NCBI RefSeq assembly: GCF_002119765.1
Contig: NZ_CP021112.1
Coordinates: 3,280,501-3,344,500 of the forward strand
Reading direction: 5' to 3'
From: Pseudorhodoplanes sinuspersici
GTDB taxonomy: Bacteria > Pseudomonadota > Alphaproteobacteria > Rhizobiales > Xanthobacteraceae
Length of the DNA stretch: 64,000 nucleotides
The notes beneath the pieces were generated by a model that worked only from the letters and a program-made list of their open reading frames with translations, was not told the DNA's origin and did no database searches. The translations under genes were made by a program, and so were the position numbers. Positions 35,214-44,701 of this stretch are shown here, piece by piece; within the stretch, counting starts at the first letter, position 1; every line of letters starts with the position of its first letter.

Positions 35214-36320
35214 GTGGACCGGGCCGCACCGCAATTGCCTGCGCCTCTCGGTCTCCTCGCCGAGTTGACGCATCGCTGTCCGCTCGGCTGTCCCTATTGC
35301 TCCAATCCGCTGGCGCTGGACGCACCGAAGGATGAACTCGATACGCAGACCTGGGCGCGGGTGTTCCGCGAGGCGGCGTCGCTCGGCGTGTTGCAGGTGC
35401 ATCTGTCCGGCGGTGAGCCGGCCTCGCGGCGCGACCTGCCGGAGATCGCCAAATCCGCGAGCGAGGCGGGCCTCTATACCAACCTCATCACCTCCGGCAT
35501 TGGCCTGACTGACAAGACGCTTGATGCGCTCGCGTCCGGCGGCCTCGATCACGTGCAGGTGTCCATCCAGGACAGCGAGCCATCATCCGCCGATACCATT
35601 GCCGGCTATGACGGCGCCTTCGCGCGCAAGCATGCGCTGGCCGGGCAGGTTGTCGCGCATGGCATACCGCTAACGGTGAATATCGTTGTGCACCGGCGCA
35701 ACATCGAGCGCATCGACGATATGGTAGCGATGGCGCTGGCGATGAAAGCGGCCCGGGTCGAGATCGCGCATGTGCAGTATTACGGCTGGGCGCTGAAGAA
35801 CCGCGCCGCATTGATGCCAACGCCCGAGCAGGCAATGCACGCGGTGTCCGTCGTCGAGGCGCTGCGCAAACAGCATCACGGCAAGATCGTCATCGATTCC
35901 GCACTGCCGGATTATTATGCGCGCTACCCGAAGCCGTGCATGGGCGGCTGGGGACGGCGCTCTCTCAATGTCACACCCTCCGGTAAAGTCTTGCCGTGCC
36001 ATGCGGCGGAAGTGATCCCCGGCCTCGAATTCTGGAATGTGCGTGAGCATTCGCTCGCCGATATCTGGAGATTATCGCCGGCGTTTAACGCCTTCCGCGG
36101 CACCGACTGGATGGCCGAGCCCTGCCGCTCCTGTCCGAAGCAGCGCGAGGATTTCGGCGGCTGCCGCTGCCAGGCATTCCTTCTGACCGGCGACGCACAT
36201 GCTACAGATCCGGTCTGTCATTTGTCTCCGCTGCATGACGATGTCGCGCGCATCGCAAAAGTTCACGATGAGAAATTTGAATATCGCCGCTACCAGCGCG
36301 AGTCCGTGACCGCATCCTGA
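35214..36320 (+). CDS. pqqE: PqqA peptide cyclase, radical SAM enzyme PqqE
   Basis: 368 residues from GTG 35214. Cys22-x3-Cys26-x2-Cys29 (CPLGCPYC) bind the SAM cluster, LSGGEPASR is the GGE motif, and a SPASM domain follows with Cys-rich segments ([26 protein letters not shown]). It forms the C-C bond between Glu16 and Tyr20 of PqqA. No pqqF/pqqG protease follows, so the peptide is processed by proteins encoded elsewhere. Confidence 0.95.
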   Translation: MDRAAPQLPAPLGLLAELTHRCPLGCPYCSNPLALDAPKDELDTQTWARVFREAASLGVLQVHLSGGEPASRRDLPEIAKSASEAGLYTNLITSGIGLTDKTLDALASGGLDHVQVSIQDSEPSSADTIAGYDGAFARKHALAGQVVAHGIPLTVNIVVHRRNIERIDDMVAMALAMKAARVEIAHVQYYGWALKNRAALMPTPEQAMHAVSVVEALRKQHHGKIVIDSALPDYYARYPKPCMGGWGRRSLNVTPSGKVLPCHAAEVIPGLEFWNVREHSLADIWRLSPAFNAFRGTDWMAEPCRSCPKQREDFGGCRCQAFLLTGDAHATDPVCHLSPLHDDVARIAKVHDEKFEYRRYQRESVTAS

Positions 36321-36419
36321 TTGCCAACGGGGTGCAGAATGTTGGAGACTTTGTTTAACGCATAACGCAGGGCCGCGAGCTTTCGCTCAACAAGACGGCC
36401 GATCATAGGGAGGACCTCA

Positions 36420-37697
36420 ATGAACCTGCATCGACTGACCCGCGCCGTTCTCCTCGCCGGTGGTATCGCCGGCACATTTGCGCTGACCGTGGCACCAGCC
36501 ATCTCGCAAGCGCCTCCCGGCATGAGCACGATGGACAAATCCGATCCCGCAGCCAGCAAGCAGGATGCGAATCTGAAGCCGCATGCGACGCCACCACTGG
36601 TGACGCCGGTGGACAAGCTGCCGATTGACAAGATCAAGCTGCCGTCCGGTTTCAAGGCCGAGGTGTGGTCCAGCGGCCACCCCGGTGCGCGCACCATGGT
36701 GCAGGGACCGAAGGGCACGATCTTCATGGGCACGCGCCAGCTCGGCCGCGTCTATGCGATCACCGAGAAGGACGGCAAGCGCGAGGTGAAGACGCTGCTG
36801 CAGGGGCTGACGCAACCGAACGGCCTCGCCATCAAGGACGGCGCGCTTTATGTGCTCGCCATCAACAAGGTGCTGCGCTTCGACGATATCGAGAACAAGC
36901 TCGACAATCCGGGCGAGGGCGTGGACCTGACGGAGAAGTTCGGCTTGCCGCCGGAAATCCATCACAACTGGAAATACGCCGCCTTCGGTCCGGACGGGAA
37001 ACTCTACATCCAGGTCGGCGCCAATTGTAACATCTGCGAAATCAATCCCGGCATTCATGGCCAGATCCGCCGCTACAATCCCGACGGCAGCGGCATGGAG
37101 ATCGTGGCGCGCGGCGTGCGCAACACGGTCGGCTTCGACTGGCATCCGGTGACCAAGGAATTGTGGTTCACCGACAATGGCCGCGACTGGGCCGGCGATG
37201 CCGGACCGGAAGACGAACTGAACCGCGTGGCCAAGGGGCAGGAGGGCGCCTTCTACGGCTTTCCCTATTGTCATGCCAACGGCATTCCCGATCCCGACAT
37301 CAAGAAGCCGAATCCTTGCGCGGGCGTGGTAATGCCGGCGGCGCTGACCGGGCCGCATTCGGCCGGGCTCGGCCTCATCTTCTATACCGGCGAGATGTTC
37401 CCCAAGACCTATCAGAATGTCGGCCTGATCGCGCGGCGCGGTTCGTGGAACAAGGCGCAGAAATTCGGCTATGACGTCGTGGTGGCGCGCACCACGCCGG
37501 ACGGCAAGGCGAAGATCGAGCCGTTCATGACCGGTTTCCTCGACGAGAAGGCCAATGCCTTCCATGGACGGCCGGTTTATCTGTTGCAGATGAAGGACGG
37601 GTCGCTGCTCGTCTCCGACGAACAGAATGGTGCGATCTATCGCATTTCCTACGATGGCAAGATGGCGACGGGATCGACGCCGAAGAAGAAGCGGTAG
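36420..37697 (+). CDS. PQQ-dependent sorbosone dehydrogenase-like (soluble glucose dehydrogenase fold) protein
   Basis: 425 residues. Signal peptide (VLLAGGIAGTFALTVAPAISQ), then a six-bladed propeller with GLTQPNGLAIKDGALYV, RGVRNTVGFDWHPVTKELWF, TDNGRDWAGDAGPEDELNRV and GSWNKAQKFGYDVV, typical of the GDH-B/sorbosone dehydrogenase family. It should act in the periplasm with PQQ and Ca2+. Location 100 bases after pqqE and before a dihaem cytochrome suggests it uses the PQQ made here and passes electrons to that cytochrome. The substrate is unknown. Confidence 0.88.
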   Translation: MNLHRLTRAVLLAGGIAGTFALTVAPAISQAPPGMSTMDKSDPAASKQDANLKPHATPPLVTPVDKLPIDKIKLPSGFKAEVWSSGHPGARTMVQGPKGTIFMGTRQLGRVYAITEKDGKREVKTLLQGLTQPNGLAIKDGALYVLAINKVLRFDDIENKLDNPGEGVDLTEKFGLPPEIHHNWKYAAFGPDGKLYIQVGANCNICEINPGIHGQIRRYNPDGSGMEIVARGVRNTVGFDWHPVTKELWFTDNGRDWAGDAGPEDELNRVAKGQEGAFYGFPYCHANGIPDPDIKKPNPCAGVVMPAALTGPHSAGLGLIFYTGEMFPKTYQNVGLIARRGSWNKAQKFGYDVVVARTTPDGKAKIEPFMTGFLDEKANAFHGRPVYLLQMKDGSLLVSDEQNGAIYRISYDGKMATGSTPKKKR

Positions 37698-37728
37698 GTC
37701 ACGATGCACTCAGGCACGCACCTCTCCG

Positions 37729-37828
37729 TTCATTCCCGCACTCGGGTCTGCGCGTTGCGCAGCCCGAGCACAGGCTCCAGCGGGAATCCAGAAGGCCTGG
37801 GTCCCCGCTTTCGCGGGGACGAACGGAA
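37729..37828. repeat. Intergenic palindromic repeat, GC family (copy 4)
   Basis: CGTTCATTCCCGC on the left pairs with a central CCAGCGGGAATCCAG, and a canonical GGGTCCCCGC-TTTC-GCGGGGACGAACGG lies at the right. The centre carries GGGCTGCGCAACGCGCAGAC, another self-complementary part. It ends just before the cytochrome c start. Confidence 0.75.
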
Positions 37829-37844
37829 ATGAGTGACGTGCCTG

Positions 37845-38438
37845 ATGCTTCGTAGTTTGATGCCGAATGTCTATCGTTGTGTGCTGACCGTCGTCGCTGT
37901 TGCATGCGTGGCATTTGCGGCGTCGGCGCAAACACTGTCCCTTGAAGAGCGCATCCAGCAATGCGGCGGTTGCCATGGCGAGGACGGCAATTCGAAGCTC
38001 GAGAATATTCCTTCACTCGCAGGACAGCCGGCTTTCTTCACGCTGAACCAGCTCGTGTTGATGCGCGAGGGCGTGCGCAGGGTCGAGCCGATGATGCCGT
38101 TCGTGAAGGATTTAAAGGACAGCGACATCCAGGCCTTGGCCGCGCATTTCGAAAAGCTGACGCCGCAGGCGAGCGATGAAAAGATCGATCCGGCGCTGGT
38201 CGAGCGTGGCGCGAAGATCGCGGCACAGCGCCGCTGTGCGTCCTGTCATCTGCCGACACTCGCCGGCCAGGAGCAGATGCCGCGTCTCGCGAAACAGCGC
38301 GTCGATTACATGATCATGGCGATGAATGCCTATCTGAAGGACCAGCGCCAAGGTGCGGATACAAACATGACCGCTGCGATCTTCGGGCTTTCGCCGAACG
38401 ATATCACAGCGCTCGCGCATTACGCCGCGTCGCGATAG
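37845..38438 (+). CDS. Dihaem c-type cytochrome (cytochrome c4-like)
   Basis: 197 residues from ATG 37845 (alternatives GTG 37833, ATG 37860). Signal peptide CVLTVVAVACVAFAASAQ. Two haem-binding sites, CGGCH and CASCH, are spaced about 85 residues apart, with distal Met candidates in EPMMPF and ADTNMTAAI. The two-lobe layout equals cytochrome c4. It is likely the periplasmic electron acceptor for the PQQ enzyme encoded upstream, inferred from adjacency. Confidence 0.88.
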   Translation: MLRSLMPNVYRCVLTVVAVACVAFAASAQTLSLEERIQQCGGCHGEDGNSKLENIPSLAGQPAFFTLNQLVLMREGVRRVEPMMPFVKDLKDSDIQALAAHFEKLTPQASDEKIDPALVERGAKIAAQRRCASCHLPTLAGQEQMPRLAKQRVDYMIMAMNAYLKDQRQGADTNMTAAIFGLSPNDITALAHYAASR

Positions 38439-38455
38439 GCAGTTTTCCTGTCTTT

Positions 38456-38608
38456 ACCTCCCCCTTGTGGGGAGGGTCGCGAGCATAGCGAGCGGGGTGG
38501 GGGGCCAGATTAATTCAGCAATGTGATTCCGTGGCCATAGCTATTACCCCCACCCCGATCACCGTCGCTACGCTCCGATAATCGACCCTCCCCACAAGGG
38601 GGAGGGTA
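38456..38608. repeat. CT-rich inverted repeat family (copy 4)
   Basis: Outer arms ACCTCCCCCTTGTGGGGAGG and CCTCCCCACAAGGGGGAGGG are near-perfect complements; inner GCGAGCGGGGTGGGGGGC and ACCCCCACCCCG arms lie within. It sits between the convergent cytochrome and tctA genes. Confidence 0.78.
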
Positions 38609-38630
38609 AGAAATCGCGGGGGCCACGCGT

Positions 38631-40154
38631 TTACTCCCCCGCTTCCGCCGCGGCGAGTTTCGCGCGCCAGTCGCGGTGTGCGGCGATGGCGCCCCAGGCG
38701 GCGAGGCCGAGGAGGATCGCGCTGATCACCAGCAGCACCAGCGCGATCGGCCGCTGCAGGAAGATCTGCCACGAGCCGCCCGACATGATCAGCGATTGCC
38801 GCAGTGACAATTCGAAGATCGGCGCGATCACGAGCCCGAGCACCAGCGGCGCCGGATCGAACGCGAATTTCTTCAACAGATAACCGACCGCGCCAAAGAT
38901 CAGCATGATCCAGACATCGACGACCGAGTTGTTCACCTCGTATACGCCGATGATGCAGAACATGATGATCATCGGATAGAGATAGGCGTAGGGAATGCGC
39001 AGGATGCTGACGAACAGGCTGACCAGCGGCAGGTTCAGCGCCAGCAGCATCAGGTTGCCGACATACATCGAGGCGACGAAGCCCCAGAACAGTTTCGGCT
39101 GCTCGTTGACGAGCGAGGGACCCGGCGGAATGCCGTGGATGAGCAAGGCCGCCATCAGCACGGCGATCACCGGCCCGGTCGGAATGCCGAGCGCCAGCAT
39201 CGGCACGAAGGCGCCGGTGGAGGCGGCATTGTTGGCCGATTCCGGTCCGGCGACGCCGGCAACCGCGCCCTTGCCGAATTCCTCGGGATGTTTCGAGAGC
39301 CGCCGCTCCAGCGCATAGGAGACGAAGCTCGAGATAATGTGCGCAGAACCGGGAATGACGCCGACGAAAAAGCCGAGCAGCGATCCGCGCGCGATCGGGA
39401 AGGCGGACTGGCGCAGTTCATCGCGTGTCGGCAACAGCTCGCGGAATTTCGGCGCGGTCACATTGTTCTGCACATCGCGGCTGGGGGTCGAGAGGATTTC
39501 GCCAAGGCCGAACAGGCCAACCGCGACCGGAACGATGCCGATGCCGTCGCCAAGCTCGGGGATATCGAACGAGAAGCGGAAATGGCCGGAGATGACGTCG
39601 ATGCCGATGGTGCCGAGGAGGAGGCCGAAAGCTGCCATCAACAATGTGCGCGGCAGCGATGACGTGGACATATAGGCAAGGAAGATCAGCCCGAGCACCA
39701 GCAGGGCGGTATATTCCGGCGGGCCGAAACGGAGCGCGAAAGTTGCAAGGGGCGGCGCAATGAGCGTCAGCATGATGACGCCGAAAGTGCCGGCGATGAA
39801 CGAGCCGATCGCGGCGATGCAGAGCGCGGCACCGGCTCTACCTTTCTTCGCCATCGCATTGCCGTCGATGCAGGTCATCACCGATGCGGCTTCGCCGGGA
39901 ATGCGCAACAGGATCGAGGTGGTCGAACCGCCATATTGCGAGCCGTAATAGATGCCGGCCAGCATGATGATCGCCTTGGTCGGATCGAGGCTGAAGGTGA
40001 GCGGCAACAGGATGGATATGCCGGCGAGCGGGCCGATGCCGGGCAGCATGCCGACCAGCGTGCCGACGACGCAGCCGATCAGCGCATAGAGCAGCATGTC
40101 CGGCTGCAGTGCGACCGAGAAGCCGAGAGCGAGGCTTTCAAACACCTGTTGCAT
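38631..40154 (-). CDS. tctA: Tripartite tricarboxylate transporter large permease (TctA)
   Basis: 507 residues, twelve membrane helices. The N terminus includes GLGFSVALQPDMLLYALIG-like family sequence, and the hallmark GTLVGMLPGIGPLAGISILLP and YYGSQYGGSTTSILLRIPGE blocks are present. It imports carboxylates by ion symport with TctB and the periplasmic TctC. Last gene of a cyclase-tctC-tctB-tctA run, 3 bases after tctB. Confidence 0.93.
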   Translation of the reverse strand: MQQVFESLALGFSVALQPDMLLYALIGCVVGTLVGMLPGIGPLAGISILLPLTFSLDPTKAIIMLAGIYYGSQYGGSTTSILLRIPGEAASVMTCIDGNAMAKKGRAGAALCIAAIGSFIAGTFGVIMLTLIAPPLATFALRFGPPEYTALLVLGLIFLAYMSTSSLPRTLLMAAFGLLLGTIGIDVISGHFRFSFDIPELGDGIGIVPVAVGLFGLGEILSTPSRDVQNNVTAPKFRELLPTRDELRQSAFPIARGSLLGFFVGVIPGSAHIISSFVSYALERRLSKHPEEFGKGAVAGVAGPESANNAASTGAFVPMLALGIPTGPVIAVLMAALLIHGIPPGPSLVNEQPKLFWGFVASMYVGNLMLLALNLPLVSLFVSILRIPYAYLYPMIIMFCIIGVYEVNNSVVDVWIMLIFGAVGYLLKKFAFDPAPLVLGLVIAPIFELSLRQSLIMSGGSWQIFLQRPIALVLLVISAILLGLAAWGAIAAHRDWRAKLAAAEAGE

Positions 40155-40157
40155 ATT

Positions 40158-40604
40158 TCAGAACCACAACAAGCCGCGTTCGAGCGGCGCTTTCAGCGCA
40201 GTGCCGAACAGGACATAGGCGAACAGTGTCAGCAGCACCGCATAGGTCGCGGCTGCCCACAGGCGTCTGCGTTCGACGATCACCAGCAGTGAGAACACCA
40301 GCAGCGTCATGGTGATGATGAAGCCAAGCGTGGTGTAGAGCACGGTGGCGATGCCGCTGATCAGGATAATCAGCGCGGCATGCGGCCAGTCGCTCCACGG
40401 AATCTCGGACAGTTTTTCGCCGCGCTGACCGTTGATGGCGATGCCGGCCGCAAGGGCGATCATCAGTCCGGCCATCAGCTTCGGCAGCATGCCGGCGCCA
40501 GGCGCGCTGAGGCGGCCGAAGGGCAGGTCCCAGCCGATGATGAAGACGAGAATGCCGAGAAGGATGAAGGCTCCCCCGGCCACCTGATCGGCGCGAATGT
40601 TCAT
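40158..40604 (-). CDS. tctB: Tripartite tricarboxylate transporter small permease (TctB)
   Basis: 148 residues from ATG 40604, four membrane helices. The start AGGAFILLGILVFIIGWDLPFG and a glycine-bearing loop (LSAPGAGMLPKLMAG) are typical of the small, poorly conserved TctB subunit. Stabilises TctA in the inner membrane. Confidence 0.87.
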   Translation of the reverse strand: MNIRADQVAGGAFILLGILVFIIGWDLPFGRLSAPGAGMLPKLMAGLMIALAAGIAINGQRGEKLSEIPWSDWPHAALIILISGIATVLYTTLGFIITMTLLVFSLLVIVERRRLWAAATYAVLLTLFAYVLFGTALKAPLERGLLWF

Positions 40605-40657
40605 GTGACGCCCACCGTGCATCATTGCATAACGGTGATCCGGCCGGACTCACCATC

Positions 40658-40730
40658 GTCCGCTCATTCCCGCGAAAGCGGGAATCCAGTGTGTCAGGTC
40701 TGGGTCCGCGCTTTCGCGGGGACGAGCGGA
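40658..40730. repeat. Intergenic palindromic repeat, GC family (copy 5)
   Basis: CGTCCGCTCATTCCCGC-GAAA-GCGGGAATCCAG faces TGGGTCCGCGC-TTTC-GCGGGGACGAGCGG. It lies within the tct operon between tctC and tctB, where transporters often need different subunit amounts. Confidence 0.78.
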
Positions 40731-40757
40731 GCAGGAAGCGTCGGCCGGATCACCGGC

Positions 40758-41744
40758 TCACCCCTCAACCTTGCCGATGGACTGCACGGCGGCTTCGACG
40801 CGCTTGGCGTCCTCGTCCCAGAATTTCGAAAAGTCCGGCTGATCCATGTAGCGGACCGTGTCGCCGACATTGCTGATGGCTGTCGCGAACTTGTCCGACG
40901 CCACGGCAGCCTTGGCGGCTTCGCGAATGGACTTCACGACAGCCTCCGGCGTGCCTTTCGGCGCGAACAGCCCGACCCAGAGATAGAACTCGACGTCGAG
41001 ACCTTGCTCCTTCATCGTCGGCACGTCCGGCAGCGATGCCGCGCGCTTGTCCGAATAGCTGGCGAGCGCCCGCAATTTGCCGCTCTTGATATGCGCATTG
41101 GCGGCGGCGATCGACGACGCCAGCACCTGCGAATTGTTGCCGAGAATGGCGGTGAGGGCTGGCCCTCCACCATTGGTCGGCAGATGTCGCATCTTGATGC
41201 CGGCGGCGTTCATGAAAAGCTGCGTTGGCAGATGCAGCGCGCCATAAAGACCGGATGACGAGAACACAATCTGGTCGGGACGCTTCTTGGCGTCGTCGAT
41301 CAGCTCCTTCAGCGTCTTGTACGGGGTCTCCGCATTCACCACGAGCACCATCGGCCCTTCGGTGAAGCGCGCAATCGGAATGAAATCGGCGCGCGTGAAT
41401 TTGGGCTGGCGTCCGAACAATTTGTCGACTTCGGCAAAGCCCGAGATCGACACAATGTGCAACAGCAATGTGTAGCCGTCCGGCCTTGCATTGGCGGCAA
41501 ATTGCGCGCCAACGGCGCCAGCCGCTCCCGCCTTGGTTTCGATCACGACCGGCTGCTTGACGATCGGCTCCAGCACCGCCGCGAATGGCCGGCCGACAAC
41601 ATCGGCCGCGCCGCCGGGCGGAAACGGATTGATCAAGGTGATTGGACGCGATGGATAAGTGTCTTGCGCAAACGACGGCAGCGTCGCCGTCGTCAGCGTC
41701 GTAAGGGCCGCGGTCGAGCCCGCGACGAATTGACGTCGATCCAT
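40758..41744 (-). CDS. Tripartite tricarboxylate transporter substrate-binding protein (TctC/Bug family)
   Basis: 328 residues from ATG 41744. The twin-arginine start MDRRQFVAGSTAAL and a signal ending at SFAQ suggest Tat or Sec export. The mature start DTYPSRPITLINPFPPGGAADVV is the Bug signature; ETKAGAAGAVGA and RPDGYTLL follow. It binds a carboxylate in the periplasm and feeds TctAB. The neighbouring cyclase may act on the imported compound. Confidence 0.92.
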   Translation of the reverse strand: MDRRQFVAGSTAALTTLTTATLPSFAQDTYPSRPITLINPFPPGGAADVVGRPFAAVLEPIVKQPVVIETKAGAAGAVGAQFAANARPDGYTLLLHIVSISGFAEVDKLFGRQPKFTRADFIPIARFTEGPMVLVVNAETPYKTLKELIDDAKKRPDQIVFSSSGLYGALHLPTQLFMNAAGIKMRHLPTNGGGPALTAILGNNSQVLASSIAAANAHIKSGKLRALASYSDKRAASLPDVPTMKEQGLDVEFYLWVGLFAPKGTPEAVVKSIREAAKAAVASDKFATAISNVGDTVRYMDQPDFSKFWDEDAKRVEAAVQSIGKVEG

Positions 41745-41863
41745 GAGCTTCTCCCTAGAGGCGCCCGGCATTCGAGTGCCGGATATTTTCTCCGTTCATT
41801 TCTCCGAACGAAGTGAGAGAAGCCTAGCTGCTGGATTTGGCGTGGTCGAGCCTCAATCGGAAA

Positions 41864-42637
41864 TCAATCCAGGATCGCGACAGCGCGCGTCCAGCCGGCA
41901 GAGCCGCCGCGCACCTTCACCGGGAAGCAGGAAATCGAGAAACCGGTCGCAGGAAGGGCTTCGAGATTGTGCAGTTTCTCAATGTGACAATAACCGATGT
42001 CGCGCCCGGCCTTGTGACCTTCCCAGATCAGACGCGCATTGCCCGTGGCAGCGTATTTCTCTTTGGTGTGCACGAAAGGCGCGTCCCAGCTCCAGCCATC
42101 GGTGCCGGTCACGCGCACACCGCGCTCAAGGAGATACAGTGTCGCTTCGCGTCCCATGCCGCAGCCTTTCGACACATAATCGGGCTGGCCATAGGCTGTG
42201 CCGGCAGATGTGTTCACGACCACGATTTCAAATGGTGAAAGCGCGTGACCGATGCGGTTCAATTCGGCTTCGACATCATTGGCGGTGGCGACATAGCCAT
42301 CCGGGAAATGGCGGAAGTCCAGCTTCACGCCGGGATTGAAGCACCATTCGAGCGGCACTTCGTCGATGGTGATGGCGCGCTTGCCGCCATCCATGGTCGA
42401 GGCGAAATGCCAGGGTGCATCGAGATGGGTGGTGCAATGTGTGGAGAGCCGCACCCATTCGATCGCCCAGCCCTCGGAATCGGGCAGGTCGCTTTCTTTC
42501 AGGCCGGGAAAGAATTTGCAGATGTCGGACGCCGTGTTCTTGTGCGTCTGGTATTCGATCGACGGACCATAGCCGGGCGGATCGGCGGGCACATCGTTTT
42601 CGAGCGGAACGGAAATGTCGATCATCTTGCGGGGCAT
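41864..42637 (-). CDS. Cyclase family metal-dependent hydrolase (KynB-like)
   Basis: 257 residues. [16 protein letters not shown] and the metal motif in [14 protein letters not shown] (H-x3-H-x-D-x3-H) define the Cyclase/arylformamidase family, which hydrolyses amides or cyclic compounds using zinc or manganese. First gene of the tct operon, so the substrate is probably brought in by TctABC or is a downstream intermediate. It is not assigned as kynurenine formamidase because no tryptophan-pathway genes are near. Confidence 0.85.
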   Translation of the reverse strand: MPRKMIDISVPLENDVPADPPGYGPSIEYQTHKNTASDICKFFPGLKESDLPDSEGWAIEWVRLSTHCTTHLDAPWHFASTMDGGKRAITIDEVPLEWCFNPGVKLDFRHFPDGYVATANDVEAELNRIGHALSPFEIVVVNTSAGTAYGQPDYVSKGCGMGREATLYLLERGVRVTGTDGWSWDAPFVHTKEKYAATGNARLIWEGHKAGRDIGYCHIEKLHNLEALPATGFSISCFPVKVRGGSAGWTRAVAILD

Positions 42638-42650
42638 TGCATTCTCTCTC

Positions 42651-42819
42651 CGTCATGCCCGGGCTTAAGCCGTCAAGACGGCGTCTTAATGCCTTGTGTC
42701 TCGGGCATCCATGTCTTTAAGAATGCATCATTGTAGCCCGCATGGAGTGAAACGGAATGCGGGACAGTCATGCGATCGTCGTCGAAGGCCCGGATTTCGC
42801 TTCACTCCATCCGGGCTGC
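42651..42819. repeat. Two further dispersed-repeat relics in tandem
   Basis: 42651-42717: CGTCATGCCCGGGCTTAAGC pairs imperfectly with CTCGGGCATCCATGTC. 42732-42819: TGTAGCCCGCATGGAGTGAA and TTCACTCCATCCGGGCTGCG form an inverted pair with loop GCGGGAC..CCCGG. Both resemble repeats I remember from Bradyrhizobium-group genomes, unverified. They fill the gap upstream of the DUF1330 gene. Confidence 0.6.
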
Positions 42820-42843
42820 GAAACGGTGATACTGGAGGAAAAA

Positions 42844-43146
42844 ATGCCCGCCTATTGGATCGCGCGTTCGAAGATCAACGATCCGGTCGAATACAAGAAG
42901 TATACGGATCAGGTTCCCGGCATCATCGCCAAATACGGCGGCAAGGTGCTGGCGCGCGGCGGCAAGTTTCAGATCATGGAAGGACCGGACAAGTTTCACC
43001 GCTTCGTGGTGATCGAGTTTCCGACCTTCGAGCAGGGCGTCGCCTGCTTCACGTCGAAGGAATATGACGATGCTGCCGCCTTCCGCCGCAACGGTGCGGG
43101 CGAAGTCGAGACCATCATGCTCGAGGCGGGCGAATTTACGAAGTAG
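42844..43146 (+). CDS. DUF1330 family protein
   Basis: 100 residues from ATG 42844, with a strong CTGGAGGAAAAA site just upstream. PAYWIARSKINDPVEYKKYTD and KVLARGGKFQIMEGP, then FPTFEQGVACFTSKEYD, are diagnostic of DUF1330, a small ferredoxin-like dimeric alpha/beta-barrel fold. Function unknown; relatives occur near degradation genes. Isolated between repeats. Confidence 0.9.
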   Translation: MPAYWIARSKINDPVEYKKYTDQVPGIIAKYGGKVLARGGKFQIMEGPDKFHRFVVIEFPTFEQGVACFTSKEYDDAAAFRRNGAGEVETIMLEAGEFTK

Positions 43147-43165
43147 ACCACGCGAAACACACAAC

Positions 43166-43238
43166 GTAGTCGCCCCCGCGAAAGCGGGGCCATATTTCAG
43201 AGCGATGGTTATGGGTCCCCGCTTTCGCGGGGACGACC
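43166..43238. repeat. Intergenic palindromic repeat, GC family (copy 6)
   Basis: TAGTCGCCCCCGC-GAAA-GCGGGGCCAT faces ATGGGTCCCCGC-TTTC-GCGGGGACGA, about 25 bases apart. Between the convergent DUF1330 and livF-like genes. Confidence 0.78.
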
Positions 43239-43242
43239 GCCG

Positions 43243-43974
43243 CTAAACACCCAGATAGAACTTCCGGATCAGGTCGTTGTTATTGAGCTCATCGGCGGAC
43301 TTGCCGCTGAAGGCGATCTTGCCGTGCACGATCACATAGCCGGAATCGGCAATGCGGATCGCCTGCGTGAAGTTCTGCTCGGCCATCAGCACCGTGAGCT
43401 GATATTGATCCTTCAATTCGCGGATCGTGTCGATGGTGCGGCTGACCAGCACCGGCGCAAGTCCGACCGACGGCTCATCGACCAGAAGGATCTTCGGCGC
43501 CAGCATCAGCGCGCGGCCGAGCGCCAGCATCTGCTGCTCGCCGCCGCTCATCGAACCGGCGAGCTGGTTCTTGCGCTCGGCAAGGCGCGGAAAGGCGGTG
43601 AGGCAGAAATCGAGATTCTTCTTCAGGTCCTGCCGCGCCTTCTTGCGGAAAGCGCCGAGCAGGAGATTTTCTTCCACGGTCAGACGCGGAAACAGACGCC
43701 GGCCTTCCGGCACGAGGGCAATGCCGAGATCGACGATATCCTCGGTGCTCATGCCGACGAGATTGTGCTTCACGCCGTCGATTTCGGCGATGATCGAGCC
43801 TTCGCTCGGCCGGCAAAGGCCCATCAGGCATTTGATCAAAGTCGACTTGCCGTTGCCGTTGGTGCCGAGCAGCACGACGGTCTTGCCGGAATCGATATCG
43901 AGCGAGACGTCGTGAATGACACGCACGGCGCCATAGCCGGCATGGATGTTCTTGATGGTGAGGCTATTGGCCAA
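43243..43974 (-). CDS. Branched-chain amino acid-type ABC ATPase (LivF-like), second system
   Basis: 243 residues. The start is TTG 43974, the only initiator that keeps the essential N-terminal strand LTIKNIHAGYGAVRVI; it overlaps the LivG stop by 11 bases, with a GGAGAGGG stretch upstream. Walker A GTNGNGKST, VPEGRRLFPRLTVEEN, signature MSGGEQQM, LLVDEPSVGLAP. Normal LivF length. Last cistron of the second Liv operon. Confidence 0.9.
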   Translation of the reverse strand: MANSLTIKNIHAGYGAVRVIHDVSLDIDSGKTVVLLGTNGNGKSTLIKCLMGLCRPSEGSIIAEIDGVKHNLVGMSTEDIVDLGIALVPEGRRLFPRLTVEENLLLGAFRKKARQDLKKNLDFCLTAFPRLAERKNQLAGSMSGGEQQMLALGRALMLAPKILLVDEPSVGLAPVLVSRTIDTIRELKDQYQLTVLMAEQNFTQAIRIADSGYVIVHGKIAFSGKSADELNNNDLIRKFYLGV

Positions 43975-44701
43975 GATACGCCCTCTCCACCTCGGGATTG
44001 CTCAGCACGTCCTGCGGGTCGCCGTCGGCGATCTTCTTGCCGCTGACAAGCACGGCAAGCCGCTGCGAGAAGCTCTTCACCGCGGTCATGATGTGTTCGA
44101 TGAGGATAATGGTGATGCCGCGTTCGTTGAGCCGGATCAGCAGCGCGACGATGTCTTTGACTTCGGATTCGGACAGGCCCGCCATGGCCTCGTCGGCGAT
44201 GAGCAGCTTCGGCTCCGCCGCCATGGCGCGGGCCAGTTCGAGCTTGCGCATCTCGACCTGGGTCAGGTCCTTCGGCAGTCTGTTCGCCTTGTGCTTCAAC
44301 GACACGAGATCGAGAACTTCGTGGCAGCGATCGTCCAGCTCGGATTTCGTGTGCGCGATATCGCGCCGCAGCCGCACCGTATAAAGCAGCGGCACCCGGA
44401 TATTTTCCGCGACGGTGAGCGTGTGGAACGGCCGCGGCAACTGGAACGATCGCGCAATGCCCAGATGCGTGCGCTGATGCGGCGCGAGGCCGTTCATCGG
44501 CTTGCCGTCGAAAGTGACGGTGCCGGTCTCGTTCTGCAGCGTGCCAGACATGCAATTGACCAGCGTCGACTTGCCGGAGCCGTTCGGTCCGATCAGGCCG
44601 AGGCGTTCGCCCGGCGCAATCTCGAGATTGACGTTGTCGAGCGCGACGAAGCCGCCGAACCGCTTGCCGACATTTTCAATTTTGAGAAGGGGGGCGGTCA
44701 T
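43964..44701 (-). CDS. Branched-chain amino acid-type ABC ATPase (LivG-like), second system
   Basis: 245 residues. Walker A GPNGSGKST, LGIARSFQLPRPF, Walker B LLIADEAMAGLSE and a His in IEHIM. The signature region (LTQVEMRKLELARAMAA) replaces the usual LSxGQ with LTQVEMRK, as is common in this LivG branch. It overlaps the LivM stop by 4 bases. Confidence 0.88.
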   Translation of the reverse strand: MTAPLLKIENVGKRFGGFVALDNVNLEIAPGERLGLIGPNGSGKSTLVNCMSGTLQNETGTVTFDGKPMNGLAPHQRTHLGIARSFQLPRPFHTLTVAENIRVPLLYTVRLRRDIAHTKSELDDRCHEVLDLVSLKHKANRLPKDLTQVEMRKLELARAMAAEPKLLIADEAMAGLSESEVKDIVALLIRLNERGITIILIEHIMTAVKSFSQRLAVLVSGKKIADGDPQDVLSNPEVERAYLGQ

